From: Methylorubrum aminovorans
Lineage (GTDB): Bacteria; Pseudomonadota; Alphaproteobacteria; Rhizobiales; Beijerinckiaceae
Reading direction: 5' to 3'
NCBI RefSeq assembly: GCF_022179725.1
Contig: NZ_BPRC01000008.1
Location: forward strand, 1 to 64,000
Length of the DNA: 64,000 bases
The notes below the pieces were generated by a model. The model was not told where the DNA came from, made no database searches, and worked only from the letters and a program-made list of their open reading frames with translations. The position numbers and the translations under genes were made by a program. Positions 9,789 to 17,493 of this stretch are shown one piece after another (the first letter of the stretch is position 1; the number at the start of each line of letters is the position of its first letter).

Positions 9789-10418
9789 TCAGGTTGCGAT
9801 GGTGTTCGCGAGCCACGCCCGGGCCGCCGCGAGGTCGGCTTGGGACAGGCCATGCCCGGCCGGGTTGACCGTGTGGGTCACCGAGGCGCCGGCTCGGCCG
9901 AGATTCGCGGCAAGCCGCTCGGCGTTGTCGGCGGGCACGATCGGGTCGAGCGCACCCGACAGCAGCAGCACCGGACGGCCGGCGAGATCGGCGGGCGGCG
10001 TTTCGGCGAACGGCACCATCGCCCGCAGCAGCACCGCCCCCGCCAGAACCTCCGGATGCAGCAGCAGGGTCGCGGCGGCGATGTTGGCCCCGTTCGAGAA
10101 GCCGACCGCCACCGGCGCGGCGAGCCCGTAGGCGTCGCGCGCCTGAGCGATGAAGGCGGCCAGCTCGCCCGCCCGGCGCCGGACATCCGCCTCGTCGAAC
10201 ACGCCCTCCGCGAGGCGGCGGAAGAAGCGCGGCATGCCGTTCTCCAGAACCGGCCCGCGCGGCGAGAGCAGGGCCGAGCCGGGTGACAGGGCGCGGCCGA
10301 GGGGAAGCAGGTCGGTCTCGTCGCCACCGGTGCCGTGCAGCAGCAGGAGCGGCGGTGCGCTCGCGTCGGTGCCGGGCTCGAAGCGGTGGACGAAGTCGAA
10401 GGTGACGCCGTTCGTCAT
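9789..10418 (-). CDS. Alpha/beta hydrolase (carboxylesterase/phospholipase, MhqD-like)
   Basis: A 209-residue cytoplasmic serine hydrolase of the small carboxylesterase family. The oxyanion segment LLLLHGTGGDE is at 25-35, the nucleophile elbow GFSNG puts Ser at 108, and Asp158 (GALDPIVP) and His189 (NPAGHG) complete the triad. It lies 68 bp downstream of the VOC dioxygenase on the same strand. In Bacillus the MhqD esterase and MhqO dioxygenase are co-regulated for quinone/hydroquinone stress, so a related role is likely here. A GGAGACAG ribosome binding site precedes the ATG. Confidence 0.87.
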   Translation of the reverse strand: MTNGVTFDFVHRFEPGTDASAPPLLLLHGTGGDETDLLPLGRALSPGSALLSPRGPVLENGMPRFFRRLAEGVFDEADVRRRAGELAAFIAQARDAYGLAAPVAVGFSNGANIAAATLLLHPEVLAGAVLLRAMVPFAETPPADLAGRPVLLLSGALDPIVPADNAERLAANLGRAGASVTHTVNPAGHGLSQADLAAARAWLANTIAT

Positions 10419-10446
10419 GGCTGTCTCCGTTCATTACAGGGAAGGT

Positions 10447-10476
10447 GCGACCGCCCGGAACGATCCGGGCGGTCGC
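10447..10476 (-). terminator. Intercistronic 12-bp hairpin between VOC dioxygenase and esterase
   Basis: Perfect arms 10447-10458 and 10465-10476 flank a six-base loop. The hairpin sits between the VOC stop codon and the esterase start. No T-run follows on the minus strand, so partial termination or mRNA end protection is as likely as full termination. Confidence 0.55.
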
Positions 10477-10486
10477 GGGGTGGGGG

Positions 10487-11416
10487 TCAGGCGACCTTCG
10501 GCAGCACCGCCTCGATCCGCTCGCGATGCGGCTCGAGGAACGGCGGCAGCTTCAGCCCGGTCCCGAGTTCCGCCGCCGGCTCGTCGATGGCGAAGCCGGG
10601 CGCGTCGGTGGCGATCTCGAACAGCACGCCGCCGGGCTCGCGGAAGTAGACCGAGCGGAAGTACTGCCGGTCGCGCTGCTCGGTGACGGACAGGCCGTAC
10701 CGCTCGCTCAGCCGCTCCGTCATCGCCGCCTGGGCCGCGTCGTCGGCGGCGCGGAAGGCGATGTGGTGGACCGAGCCCGCCCCCTGCCGCCCCGGCAGGA
10801 AGTCGCCGACCGCCCGGAGCGTCACGAACCCGCCCAAGGCCGCCCCGCTCGTCAGCCGGATCTGGCTGCCCTCGCGGGCCGCCTCCTCGAATCCGAGCAC
10901 GTCGGTGAGGATCGCGGCGGTCGCCTCCGCCTCGCGCAGCAGCAGGGTCGTGCCGTGGAAGCCGCGGATCGCCGCCTCCGGCGCGATGTCGCCGGGGACC
11001 CAAGCCGGCTCGGCCTCCGCCCCCTCGACGCCGACGAGGGCCAGAGGCATCCCGTCGGGATCGCGGAAGCGCAGCACCGTCTCGCCGAAGACGCTCACCG
11101 GCGCCTCGTGGGCGACGTTCAGCGACACGAAACGGTGTGCCCAGGTGCCGATGGCGGCCCGCGGCACGCGGAAGGCCGTCTCCGAAACCTGCCCGATGCC
11201 GACCCGACCGGGGGCGGCTTGAGCGATCGGGAAGAAGGTCAGGATCGTGCCGGGCGCGCCCGCCTCGTCCCCGAAATAGAGGTGGTAGGTGCCCGGATCA
11301 TCGAAGTTGACGGTCTTCTTCACCAGCCGCAGGCCGAGCACGCGGGTGTAGAAGTCGATGGTGCGGGCGGTGTCGCTCGCAAACGCCGTGACGTGGTGGA
11401 TGCCGTGTGCGCTCAT
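10487..11416 (-). CDS. VOC-family ring-cleaving dioxygenase (MhqO/LinE-like)
   Basis: A 309-residue protein with two vicinal-oxygen-chelate domains. The first starts GIHHVTAFASD (His8 a likely metal ligand); the second starts near residue 145 (IRGFHGTTLLL) and continues through VHHIAFRA and EPGGVLFEIATD, which supply the usual His and Glu ligands. Family members cleave hydroquinones or related diols with Fe(II). The start follows an AGGAG site. It is divergent from a LysR gene across a 139-bp spacer holding a strong palindrome, and is followed by an esterase. The exact substrate cannot be read from sequence. Confidence 0.87.
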   Translation of the reverse strand: MSAHGIHHVTAFASDTARTIDFYTRVLGLRLVKKTVNFDDPGTYHLYFGDEAGAPGTILTFFPIAQAAPGRVGIGQVSETAFRVPRAAIGTWAHRFVSLNVAHEAPVSVFGETVLRFRDPDGMPLALVGVEGAEAEPAWVPGDIAPEAAIRGFHGTTLLLREAEATAAILTDVLGFEEAAREGSQIRLTSGAALGGFVTLRAVGDFLPGRQGAGSVHHIAFRAADDAAQAAMTERLSERYGLSVTEQRDRQYFRSVYFREPGGVLFEIATDAPGFAIDEPAAELGTGLKLPPFLEPHRERIEAVLPKVA

Positions 11417-11517
11417 GATGCGGGTCTCCTGTCGAAAGGATCGCCGCGGGGAGCCGTGTCCGGTCCGGGCTGCGATCGGTGTGAGCGCAATCTGGCCCTT
11501 GCGCAGGCCAATGAAAA

Positions 11518-11545
11518 CGGAAACGATTGAAACGTATCGTTTCCG
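11518..11545 (+). promoter_or_regulatory. Probable LysR operator (10-bp perfect inverted repeat)
   Basis: Arms CGGAAACGAT (11518-11527) and ATCGTTTCCG (11536-11545) are perfect complements around an 8-bp spacer that contains a further GAAACG element. It ends 10 bp before the LysR start, in the divergent spacer with the VOC dioxygenase, so it could control both directions. Confidence 0.65.
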
Positions 11546-11555
11546 GATTTGACCC

Positions 11556-12518
11556 ATGACGAAGCTCCCCGATTTCGAAGCCTGGGCCGTGTTCGCGGTG
11601 GTGGCCGATGCCCTCTCCTTCGCCCGCGCGGCCGAGGAACTCGGGCTGTCGAAGGCCACCGTCTCGAAGGCGGTGGCGCGGCTCGAGACCCGGCTTGGCG
11701 CACGGCTGTTCCACCGCACCTCCCGCCGCCTCGCCTTGACCGAGGCCGGGCGGCTCGCACGGGAGGACGCGGCGCGGCTCCTCGCCGCCGGCGAGGCGGC
11801 CGAGGCCCGCGCCCTCGATTTCAACGGCGTCCCGCGGGGCCGGGTGCGGCTCGCTGCGCCGATGTCCTTCGGGATCGCGCATCTCGCGCCGGTGCTGCCG
11901 GAATTCCTGGCCGCGCATGCGCAAGTCTCGATTGATCTGCACCTGTCGGACGCGGTGATCGATCTCGTCGGCGGCGGGTTCGATCTGGGCCTGCGCATCG
12001 CCGCGCTGCCCGATTCCTCGCTCCGGGTGCGGCGGCTCTGCGGGGTGCGCCGCTCGCTCGTGGCGACGCCGGCCTATCTCGAACGGCACGGAGCCCCGAA
12101 GCATCCGGAGGATCTGCAGGGCCGCGCCTGCCTCGGCTACGCCTATCTGCCGACGCCGGACCGCTGGCCCTTCACCAACGCCGCCGGCGAGACGGTCACC
12201 ATCGTCCCCGAGGGGCCGCTCCGGGCCAACAATGCCGACGCCCTGGCGCCGGCTTTGCGGGCCGGGCTCGGGCTGGCGGTGCAGCCGGACTTCACCATCT
12301 GGGAGGATCTGAAGTCGGGTCGCCTCGAGCGGGTGATGCCGGACTGGCAGCCGCCGCCCATCGCCCTCAACCTCGTGATGCCGCCCGGCCTGCCGCGGCC
12401 GGCACGGGTTTCAGCGCTGCTAACCTTTTTGGAGCGGGCGTTCTCGACCGCCCCCTGGGCGCAGCCCGAGGGTCAGCCTCCCCTCGCCTCTCCGGCCGAG
12501 GCCCAGGCGCGGACCTGA
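11556..12518 (+). CDS. LysR-family transcriptional regulator
   Basis: A 320-residue LysR protein. The N-terminal helix-turn-helix is seen in ARAAEELGLSKATVSKAVARLETRLGARLFHRTSRRLALT (from about residue 24), followed by a substrate-binding domain starting around GRVRLAAPMSFG. It diverges from the VOC dioxygenase and esterase genes, which are its likely targets. The C-terminal 46 bp overlap the 3' end of jetB on the other strand, an unusually long convergent overlap. The inducer is unknown; quinones or phenols are a reasonable guess from the neighbours. Confidence 0.92.
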   Translation: MTKLPDFEAWAVFAVVADALSFARAAEELGLSKATVSKAVARLETRLGARLFHRTSRRLALTEAGRLAREDAARLLAAGEAAEARALDFNGVPRGRVRLAAPMSFGIAHLAPVLPEFLAAHAQVSIDLHLSDAVIDLVGGGFDLGLRIAALPDSSLRVRRLCGVRRSLVATPAYLERHGAPKHPEDLQGRACLGYAYLPTPDRWPFTNAAGETVTIVPEGPLRANNADALAPALRAGLGLAVQPDFTIWEDLKSGRLERVMPDWQPPPIALNLVMPPGLPRPARVSALLTFLERAFSTAPWAQPEGQPPLASPAEAQART

Positions 12519-13108
12519 TCCATCCAGGCATCCGGCGAGAGCACGGTGATGCCCGGCATCACCATCAGCGGCGTCACCCGCTCGGCGCGGTCGCGCTCGC
12601 CCAGCCGCAGGGCGCCCTTGCGGGCGAACAGGCGCAGGATCTCGATCAGCCGCGCCTCATCCGGCGGCTCGGTGCGAGCGGCGGAGCGGATCGCGTCGGC
12701 GATGTCGTCGGTGGTGCATTCCACCGTGCCGTCGGTCGAGACGCGGTGGTCGCGCAGGCCCTCCTCGTAGGCGAGCCGCAGCGCCAGCAGCACCAGCGTC
12801 TCGTCCTTGCGCAGGCGCTCCCCTTGCGCGTCGTGGCGCACGCCGTCGGGCGGCAGGGCGAGAAACACCATCTGGTCGCGGTGGGCGACCTCGAACCGGT
12901 AGCCGAGGCAGGCGAAGTAGTCGCGGAAGAACGGCGCGTAGTGCCGGGCGAGTTCGTAGGAGCGACCGATGCCGGTGGTCGCGGCGTAGATGCACTGGCT
13001 CTTCAGCATCACCTGGAGCGCGCGGATCAGTTCCTCCTCGCTCGGCGCGGAACTGCCGGGCGGCGGCGTCTCCTCACCGTCGAGGATGGCGCGGAAGGGT
13101 TCGAGCAT
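12473..13108 (-). CDS. jetB: JetB/MksE-like subunit (DUF4194)
   Basis: A 211-residue kite-type accessory subunit of a Wadjet/MksBEF complex. Visible features are the central segment ELIRALQVMLKSQCIY, the LRKDETLVLLALRLAYEEGL helix and a winged-helix-like C-terminal region (IEILRLFARKGALRLGERDR) typical of DUF4194 proteins. The ATG at 13108 lies 13 bp after the jetA stop, so the two are translationally close. The frame is open upstream to 13168, but that part lies inside jetA. Its 3' end overlaps the convergent LysR gene by 46 bp; normally jetC would follow here. Confidence 0.83.
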   Translation of the reverse strand: MLEPFRAILDGEETPPPGSSAPSEEELIRALQVMLKSQCIYAATTGIGRSYELARHYAPFFRDYFACLGYRFEVAHRDQMVFLALPPDGVRHDAQGERLRKDETLVLLALRLAYEEGLRDHRVSTDGTVECTTDDIADAIRSAARTEPPDEARLIEILRLFARKGALRLGERDRAERVTPLMVMPGITVLSPDAWMDQVRAWASAGEARGG

Positions 13109-13121
13109 CGCTTCTGTCCGT

Positions 13122-14534
13122 TCAGCCTGCTTTGCCGGCTCTACGTCGCGCAGCCGGCGCCGGGACACGCTCGATCATGAAGTCCGGGCAGTCGAGCCAG
13201 CCGTTGGAGACGCGGCCCTCGATCCGGGCGACGCGGTAGCGCTCACGCAGCACGCCGTCGAACAGCACGTCGATCTCGCGCAGGCGTTGGAATACGACGA
13301 AGGCGTCGACGTCGTCGATCGGGATGTCCGAGCCGCGCAGGGACTTCACCTGAGAGAGCCGCGCGTCGAGATAGGCGACGATGCGCTCCGGTGTCACCGT
13401 GATCCGGCGGCGGAACGCGTCCTTGGCGGCGATGAAGGCCTCGATCGCCGGATCGATGTCGATCTCGGGCAGCGGTTCGTACTCGATGAGCCGGCGCGGC
13501 ATGCGCGGGTTGGTGAGCTGCGGCGGGCCGATCGGCGTGCGCAACAGCGAGACCTGCGGCAGGGGCAGGCCAGCGAGGTCGTCCTCGCCCGCGCCGACCG
13601 CGCGAAGCGCTGCCGCCGCCCGCTCGATCCGGGCGGAATCGCGCGGATCGCGGTAGCGGAGCGCCGCCGAGATGCGCCGCTCCAGCCGCGTCACCACCTC
13701 GGCGACCGCATCGAGATGCGGGTCGAGCCCTTCGAAGATCGAGAGGATCTCGACGAGATCGGTGCGCACCATCCGCTCGGCGGCCGTGATATCGGCGGCG
13801 CGGCCCTCGCGCAGGTTCCCGTCGGCGAGCGCCCGGAGCGTCAGCGGATCGCGCAAGGCGCGGCCCGCCTCCCGTACGATGCCCGAGCGGAAGCGGAACG
13901 GATTGAAGCGGGTGTGCAGCGTCCGATAGTCGGAGACGAGGTGGCGCTCGACGAATTCCTCGAAATAGAGCCGGAACGCCGCGCTCAGATCGGGCTCGCG
14001 CAGGATGCGCTCTTCGAGCTTGCGCATGGCGCCGGCCAGTCCACGCAGATGGCCAAGGAAGGTGCGCGAGGCCTTGGCCGCGTTGCGCAGGGCCTCGGAG
14101 CGGTCGGCCGGGCTGGCGATGGCGCTTTCCAGCGCGCTCAGGACCTCGAGCACCGCGCCGCCGTAGGAGCGAGTCTCGCCGCGCTCGATCCGGGCCAGTT
14201 CCTCGATCAGCAGGCGCGCATCGGGGTCGAAGTCGACCACCGGCACGTAGCGCTCGCGCCGCTCCACCAGCCAGCCGGCCTCGATCAGCCGCCGGAACAC
14301 CGCCGAGCGCCGCTCGATCGGATCTACGGGGGTGGCCTCGTCGTCGGCGATCTCGGCTTGGCTCCAGCCGACGGAGAAGTCGCCGATGGCCGCCAGCAGC
14401 TCGCTCTTGCGCAGGGGCTCGGCGGCGTCGCCGAACACGCGGGCGTGCAGGTGCAGCAGCAGGGCCGCGTTGAAGGCGCGGCTCGGCGAAGCGAGCGGTC
14501 GAAAGAGGTCGTCGGCGAGATGGGTGAACAGCAT
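13122..14534 (-). CDS. jetA: JetA/MksF-like kleisin subunit
   Basis: A 470-residue protein starting MLFTHLADDLFRPLASPSRAF, a form typical of the JetA family, the kleisin that bridges the SMC heads. It has an N-terminal winged-helix region (to about residue 110), a long helical middle (LRNAAKASRTFLGHLRGLAGAMRKLEERI) and a C-terminal winged-helix region (about 380-460). I chose ATG 14534 because upstream sequence in the same frame is Arg-rich and not family-like. The ribosome binding site is weak. It is the first gene of jetAB and diverges from the HAD phosphatase. Confidence 0.83.
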   Translation of the reverse strand: MLFTHLADDLFRPLASPSRAFNAALLLHLHARVFGDAAEPLRKSELLAAIGDFSVGWSQAEIADDEATPVDPIERRSAVFRRLIEAGWLVERRERYVPVVDFDPDARLLIEELARIERGETRSYGGAVLEVLSALESAIASPADRSEALRNAAKASRTFLGHLRGLAGAMRKLEERILREPDLSAAFRLYFEEFVERHLVSDYRTLHTRFNPFRFRSGIVREAGRALRDPLTLRALADGNLREGRAADITAAERMVRTDLVEILSIFEGLDPHLDAVAEVVTRLERRISAALRYRDPRDSARIERAAAALRAVGAGEDDLAGLPLPQVSLLRTPIGPPQLTNPRMPRRLIEYEPLPEIDIDPAIEAFIAAKDAFRRRITVTPERIVAYLDARLSQVKSLRGSDIPIDDVDAFVVFQRLREIDVLFDGVLRERYRVARIEGRVSNGWLDCPDFMIERVPAPAARRRAGKAG

Positions 14535-14662
14535 GACGGGACGGGCGCGACCACAACCCGCTCGGGCGCTGCCGGTCAATGCTCGCACGGCTCTATCCCC
14601 GCATGCATCGACCGGAGCACGCATCCGTTGTCTCCAAAGCCGCCACGCGATGGAGTCGCCGA

Positions 14663-15337
14663 ATGCGCATCGAAACCGTCTTCCTGTTCGACCTCGACGG
14701 CACCCTGGTCGACAGCGTCTACCAGCACGTGCTCGCCTGGAAGGAGGCACTCGACGCTGAGGGGATCCCGCTCTCGGTCTGGCGCATCCACCGCAAGATC
14801 GGGATGAGCGGCGGGCTGTTCACCAACCAGCTCCTGCGCGAGACCGGGCTCGACATCGACCCGGAGCGGATCGACCGGCTGCGGCGGCTGCACGCGGAAG
14901 CCTATGGCCGGCTCTCGAAGGGCGTGGTGCCGCTGCCGGGCGCCAAGGAACTGCTCGCAACGCTCACCGAGAACCGCATCCCCTGGGCCATCGCCACAAG
15001 CGGCCGGATGGAGACGGCGGGCCACAACCTCGTCGCGCTCGGCGTCGATCCGGATCAGGTGCCGGTGGTGACGCGCGACCTCGTGAAATATGCCAAGCCC
15101 GATCCCGACCTGTTCCTCGCCGCTGCCGAGCGGCTGAACGCACCGATCGAGCACGCGGTGATCGTCGGCGATTCGATATGGGACATGCTAGCGGCCCGCC
15201 GCTGCCGCGGGCTCGGCGTCGGCCTGCTCTCGGGCGGATACGGCACCGAGGAGCTGGAACGCGCAGGGGCCGTCAGGGTCTACGATGACCCGGCCATGCT
15301 TCTGCAACACCTCGATGAGGTCGGCGGGCGCCGCTGA
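14663..15337 (+). CDS. HAD-superfamily hydrolase (phosphoglycolate phosphatase-like)
   Basis: A 224-residue HAD phosphatase. Motif I is FDLDGTLVDS (nucleophile Asp10, general acid Asp12), motif II is IATSG, the Lys motif is in YAKPDPDLF, and motif IV is VGDSIWDMLAARR. The long helical insertion between motifs I and II is a C1 cap, as in phosphoglycolate and beta-phosphoglucomutase relatives. GGAG lies eight bases before the ATG. The substrate cannot be assigned. It diverges from jetA with about 130 bp between. Confidence 0.88.
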   Translation: MRIETVFLFDLDGTLVDSVYQHVLAWKEALDAEGIPLSVWRIHRKIGMSGGLFTNQLLRETGLDIDPERIDRLRRLHAEAYGRLSKGVVPLPGAKELLATLTENRIPWAIATSGRMETAGHNLVALGVDPDQVPVVTRDLVKYAKPDPDLFLAAAERLNAPIEHAVIVGDSIWDMLAARRCRGLGVGLLSGGYGTEELERAGAVRVYDDPAMLLQHLDEVGGRR

Positions 15338-15562
15338 GCGCGACCGGCGCGATACGGCCAAGCTCAGACTGACGCCCGGCTCCTCGGAACCCGAGGCGAG
15401 GACCAATGGACCGTTCCTGACAATTGGATGAACGGCCGTGTGCACCTTCATTCATGCGACAAAACGTAATGTGAGCTTCGTCACATCGAGAGTGAACCGA
15501 ATCCAGACCGTGTTCGTTGGGGTGCCAATGGATCGGCGATCCACCTCTTTCGGAGAGACTTG

Positions 15563-15958
15563 ATGAAGAAGCTTGCGATTCTGTCCGCCGTGGCGGTCCT
15601 CGGCGTCGGCGCCCTGTCCTCGACCGATGCCGAGGCTCGTTGGCGCGGCCGTGGCGGCGGTGGCGCGATCGCGGCCGGCGTTATCGGTGGCCTCGCGGCC
15701 GGCGCGCTCGTGGGTGCTGCCGCCTCGAACAGCTACGGCTACGGCGGTTACGGCTATGGCCGCCCGGCCTATGGCTATGGCGGCTACGGGTATGCCCGTC
15801 CCGCCTACAGCTACGATTACGGCTACGCCCGTCCGGCCTACGGCTATCGCAGCGTCGGCTACTACGACGGCGGCTACAGTGGCTACTACGCCCCGCGCCG
15901 CGCCTATGGTGGCTATTCCTGGGGTGGTCCGGCCTACGATTACGGCTACGGCTGGTAA
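15563..15958 (+). CDS. Exported Gly/Tyr-rich repeat protein
   Basis: A 131-residue protein with a Sec signal peptide (MKKLAILSAVAVLGVGALSS, likely cleavage after DAEA) and then an Arg/Gly segment. A glycine-zipper-like stretch follows (AIAAGVIGGLAAGALVGAA). The rest is low-complexity tail built of repeated YGYGGYGY and RPAYGY units. Such proteins are common in Methylobacterium and are usually annotated as hypothetical. An outer-envelope or surface role is plausible but unproven. A hairpin terminator follows. Confidence 0.82.
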   Translation: MKKLAILSAVAVLGVGALSSTDAEARWRGRGGGGAIAAGVIGGLAAGALVGAAASNSYGYGGYGYGRPAYGYGGYGYARPAYSYDYGYARPAYGYRSVGYYDGGYSGYYAPRRAYGGYSWGGPAYDYGYGW

Positions 15959-15991
15959 GACGAACCACCGTCACTCAGACGCGTGACGGCC

Positions 15992-16019
15992 ACGGCCGCG
16001 CCCCACCGGGCGCGGCCGT
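15992..16019. terminator. Bidirectional hairpin terminator
   Basis: Perfect 11-bp GC-rich arms (15992-16002 and 16009-16019) with a six-base loop lie between two convergent genes. Only a short T-containing tail follows, so strength is uncertain, but the position suits a shared terminator. Confidence 0.6.
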
Positions 16020-16026
16020 TCTACGT

Positions 16027-16914
16027 TCAGGACGCAGAGGCTGCGTCGCGCGCGGCGATGGTCTCAGACCACACCACGGCGCGGCGGGCCATGCCGATGT
16101 GCTGGCGCTCGTACATGCGGCCCTCGACCTTGATCGCCGCGCGCTTGGCGTTCTCCGGCAGGTTGAAGGCTTCGATCACGAGGCGTGCGCGGCGCACCTC
16201 CTCCTCCGTCGGAGCGAACGAGGTGTTGGCGGGCTCGATCTGGTTCGGGTGGATCAGCGTCTTGCCGTCAAAGCCGAGGTCGCGCGCTTGCCGGCACTCC
16301 TCGCGGCAGCCCTCGGGATCGGCGATGTCGTTCCACACGCCGTCGAGGATGATCAGACCCTCGGCCCGCGCGGCCGCCAGGGTCAGCATCATCCAGGGCA
16401 GCATCGGCACGCGCCCGCGCACCAGTTGCGCCCAGGTGTCCTTGGCCAGATCGTTGGTGCCGAGCACGAAGCCGGTCAGCCGGTTGCGACGGTCGCGGCG
16501 CGCCTTGGCGATCTCATGGATGTTGAGGATCGCCGCCGGGGTCTCGATCATCGCCCACACCGCGATGGATTCGGGCGCGTCGAGCGCTTCGACCACGCTC
16601 TCCAGCACCGCCGGTGACGAGACCTTGGGCATCAGGATCGCGTCGGGCTTGGCCTGGATCGCGGCGCGCAGATCGCCGTCGCCCCAAGGCGTCTGCGGCG
16701 CGTTCACCCGGATCACGAGTTCGCGATGGCCGTAGCCTCCGCTCTTCACCGCGGCACAGACCTGCTCGCGGGCTAGCTCCTTTTCCTCCATCGAGACGGC
16801 ATCCTCGAGATCGAGGATCAGCGAATCGGCGGGCAGCGTCTTCGCCTTCTCAAGCGCGCGCTGGTTCGATCCCGGCATGTAGAGAACGCTGCGGCGCAAC
16901 CGCAAATCGGACAT
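16027..16914 (-). CDS. CoA-ester lyase/thioesterase, CitE-Mcl family
   Basis: A 295-residue TIM-barrel protein of the citrate lyase beta/malyl-CoA lyase family. Family motifs are RSVLYMPGSN at the start, LDLEDAV (about 34-40), IRVNAPQTPWG, MPKVSSPAVLE, MIETPAAI and a late DGKTLIHPNQIE. Methylotrophs use such enzymes in the serine cycle (malyl-CoA lyase) and as malyl-CoA thioesterase (Mcl2 type). The genomic context here, next to a tautomerase, is not a serine-cycle cluster, so a thioesterase or another CoA-ester lyase is likelier than the main Mcl. AGGAGGAG precedes the ATG. Confidence 0.85.
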   Translation of the reverse strand: MSDLRLRRSVLYMPGSNQRALEKAKTLPADSLILDLEDAVSMEEKELAREQVCAAVKSGGYGHRELVIRVNAPQTPWGDGDLRAAIQAKPDAILMPKVSSPAVLESVVEALDAPESIAVWAMIETPAAILNIHEIAKARRDRRNRLTGFVLGTNDLAKDTWAQLVRGRVPMLPWMMLTLAAARAEGLIILDGVWNDIADPEGCREECRQARDLGFDGKTLIHPNQIEPANTSFAPTEEEVRRARLVIEAFNLPENAKRAAIKVEGRMYERQHIGMARRAVVWSETIAARDAASAS

Positions 16915-17103
16915 GTCTCGTCTCCTCCTGGGGGCGGGTCAGGAACGCCGCGCGCCACTTCCACCCTCGTTTGCACCCTTGTTTGAATGCATAATACGAA
17001 CGATCCCGATCGGTTGGAAGCGGCCGGAAGCGAGGCTACTTAACCGCGAGCGCCCGGTGACCGCCAGAGGGCGCACCCCATCCCGTCTTTTGGAGAGTTT
17101 CAG

Positions 17104-17493
17104 ATGCCCTTGATGCGTTTCGACCTGATCGAGGGCCGCAGCGACGCCGAATTGAAGGCCCTGCTCGACGCCGCGCACGAGGCGATGCTCGAAGCCTTCC
17201 AAGTCCCGCCCGGCGACCGCTACCAGATCGTGACCGAGCACAAGCCCTCGCGGATGATCGTGGAGGATACCGGTCTCGACATCCCCCGCACGCGCGACGT
17301 GGTGGTGGTGCAGATGATCACCCGGCCGCGCGGGCGCGAGAAGAAGGAGCTGTTCTACCGGCTCCTCACGGAAAAACTGCAGGCCGCCTGCGGCATCGCG
17401 CCGGCCGACGTGATGATCTCGACGGTCGAGAACACCGACGAGGATTGGTCGTTCGGGTACGGCCGGGCGCAGTTCCTCACCGGGGAATTGTAA
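17104..17493 (+). CDS. Tautomerase-family protein (4-OT superfamily)
   Basis: A 129-residue member of the tautomerase superfamily. After removal of Met, Pro is the N-terminal residue (MPLMRFDLIEG), the usual catalytic base. Two beta-alpha-beta units are suggested by the repeat of strand-helix segments (RSDAELKALLDAAHEAM and RGREKKELFYRLLTEKL). A GGAGAG site precedes the ATG. Its last 17 bp overlap the end of the convergent LysR gene. The substrate is unknown. Confidence 0.85.
   Translation: MPLMRFDLIEGRSDAELKALLDAAHEAMLEAFQVPPGDRYQIVTEHKPSRMIVEDTGLDIPRTRDVVVVQMITRPRGREKKELFYRLLTEKLQAACGIAPADVMISTVENTDEDWSFGYGRAQFLTGEL

Noticed and set aside
12990..14807. 605-codon frame antisense to jetA
   Set aside because: Same mirror effect; no ribosome binding site and no recognisable domain.
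15720..15955. Repeats in the Gly/Tyr-rich gene as a possible CRISPR or satellite array
   Set aside because: The repeats are codon-phased and encode a low-complexity protein tail; there are no spacers.
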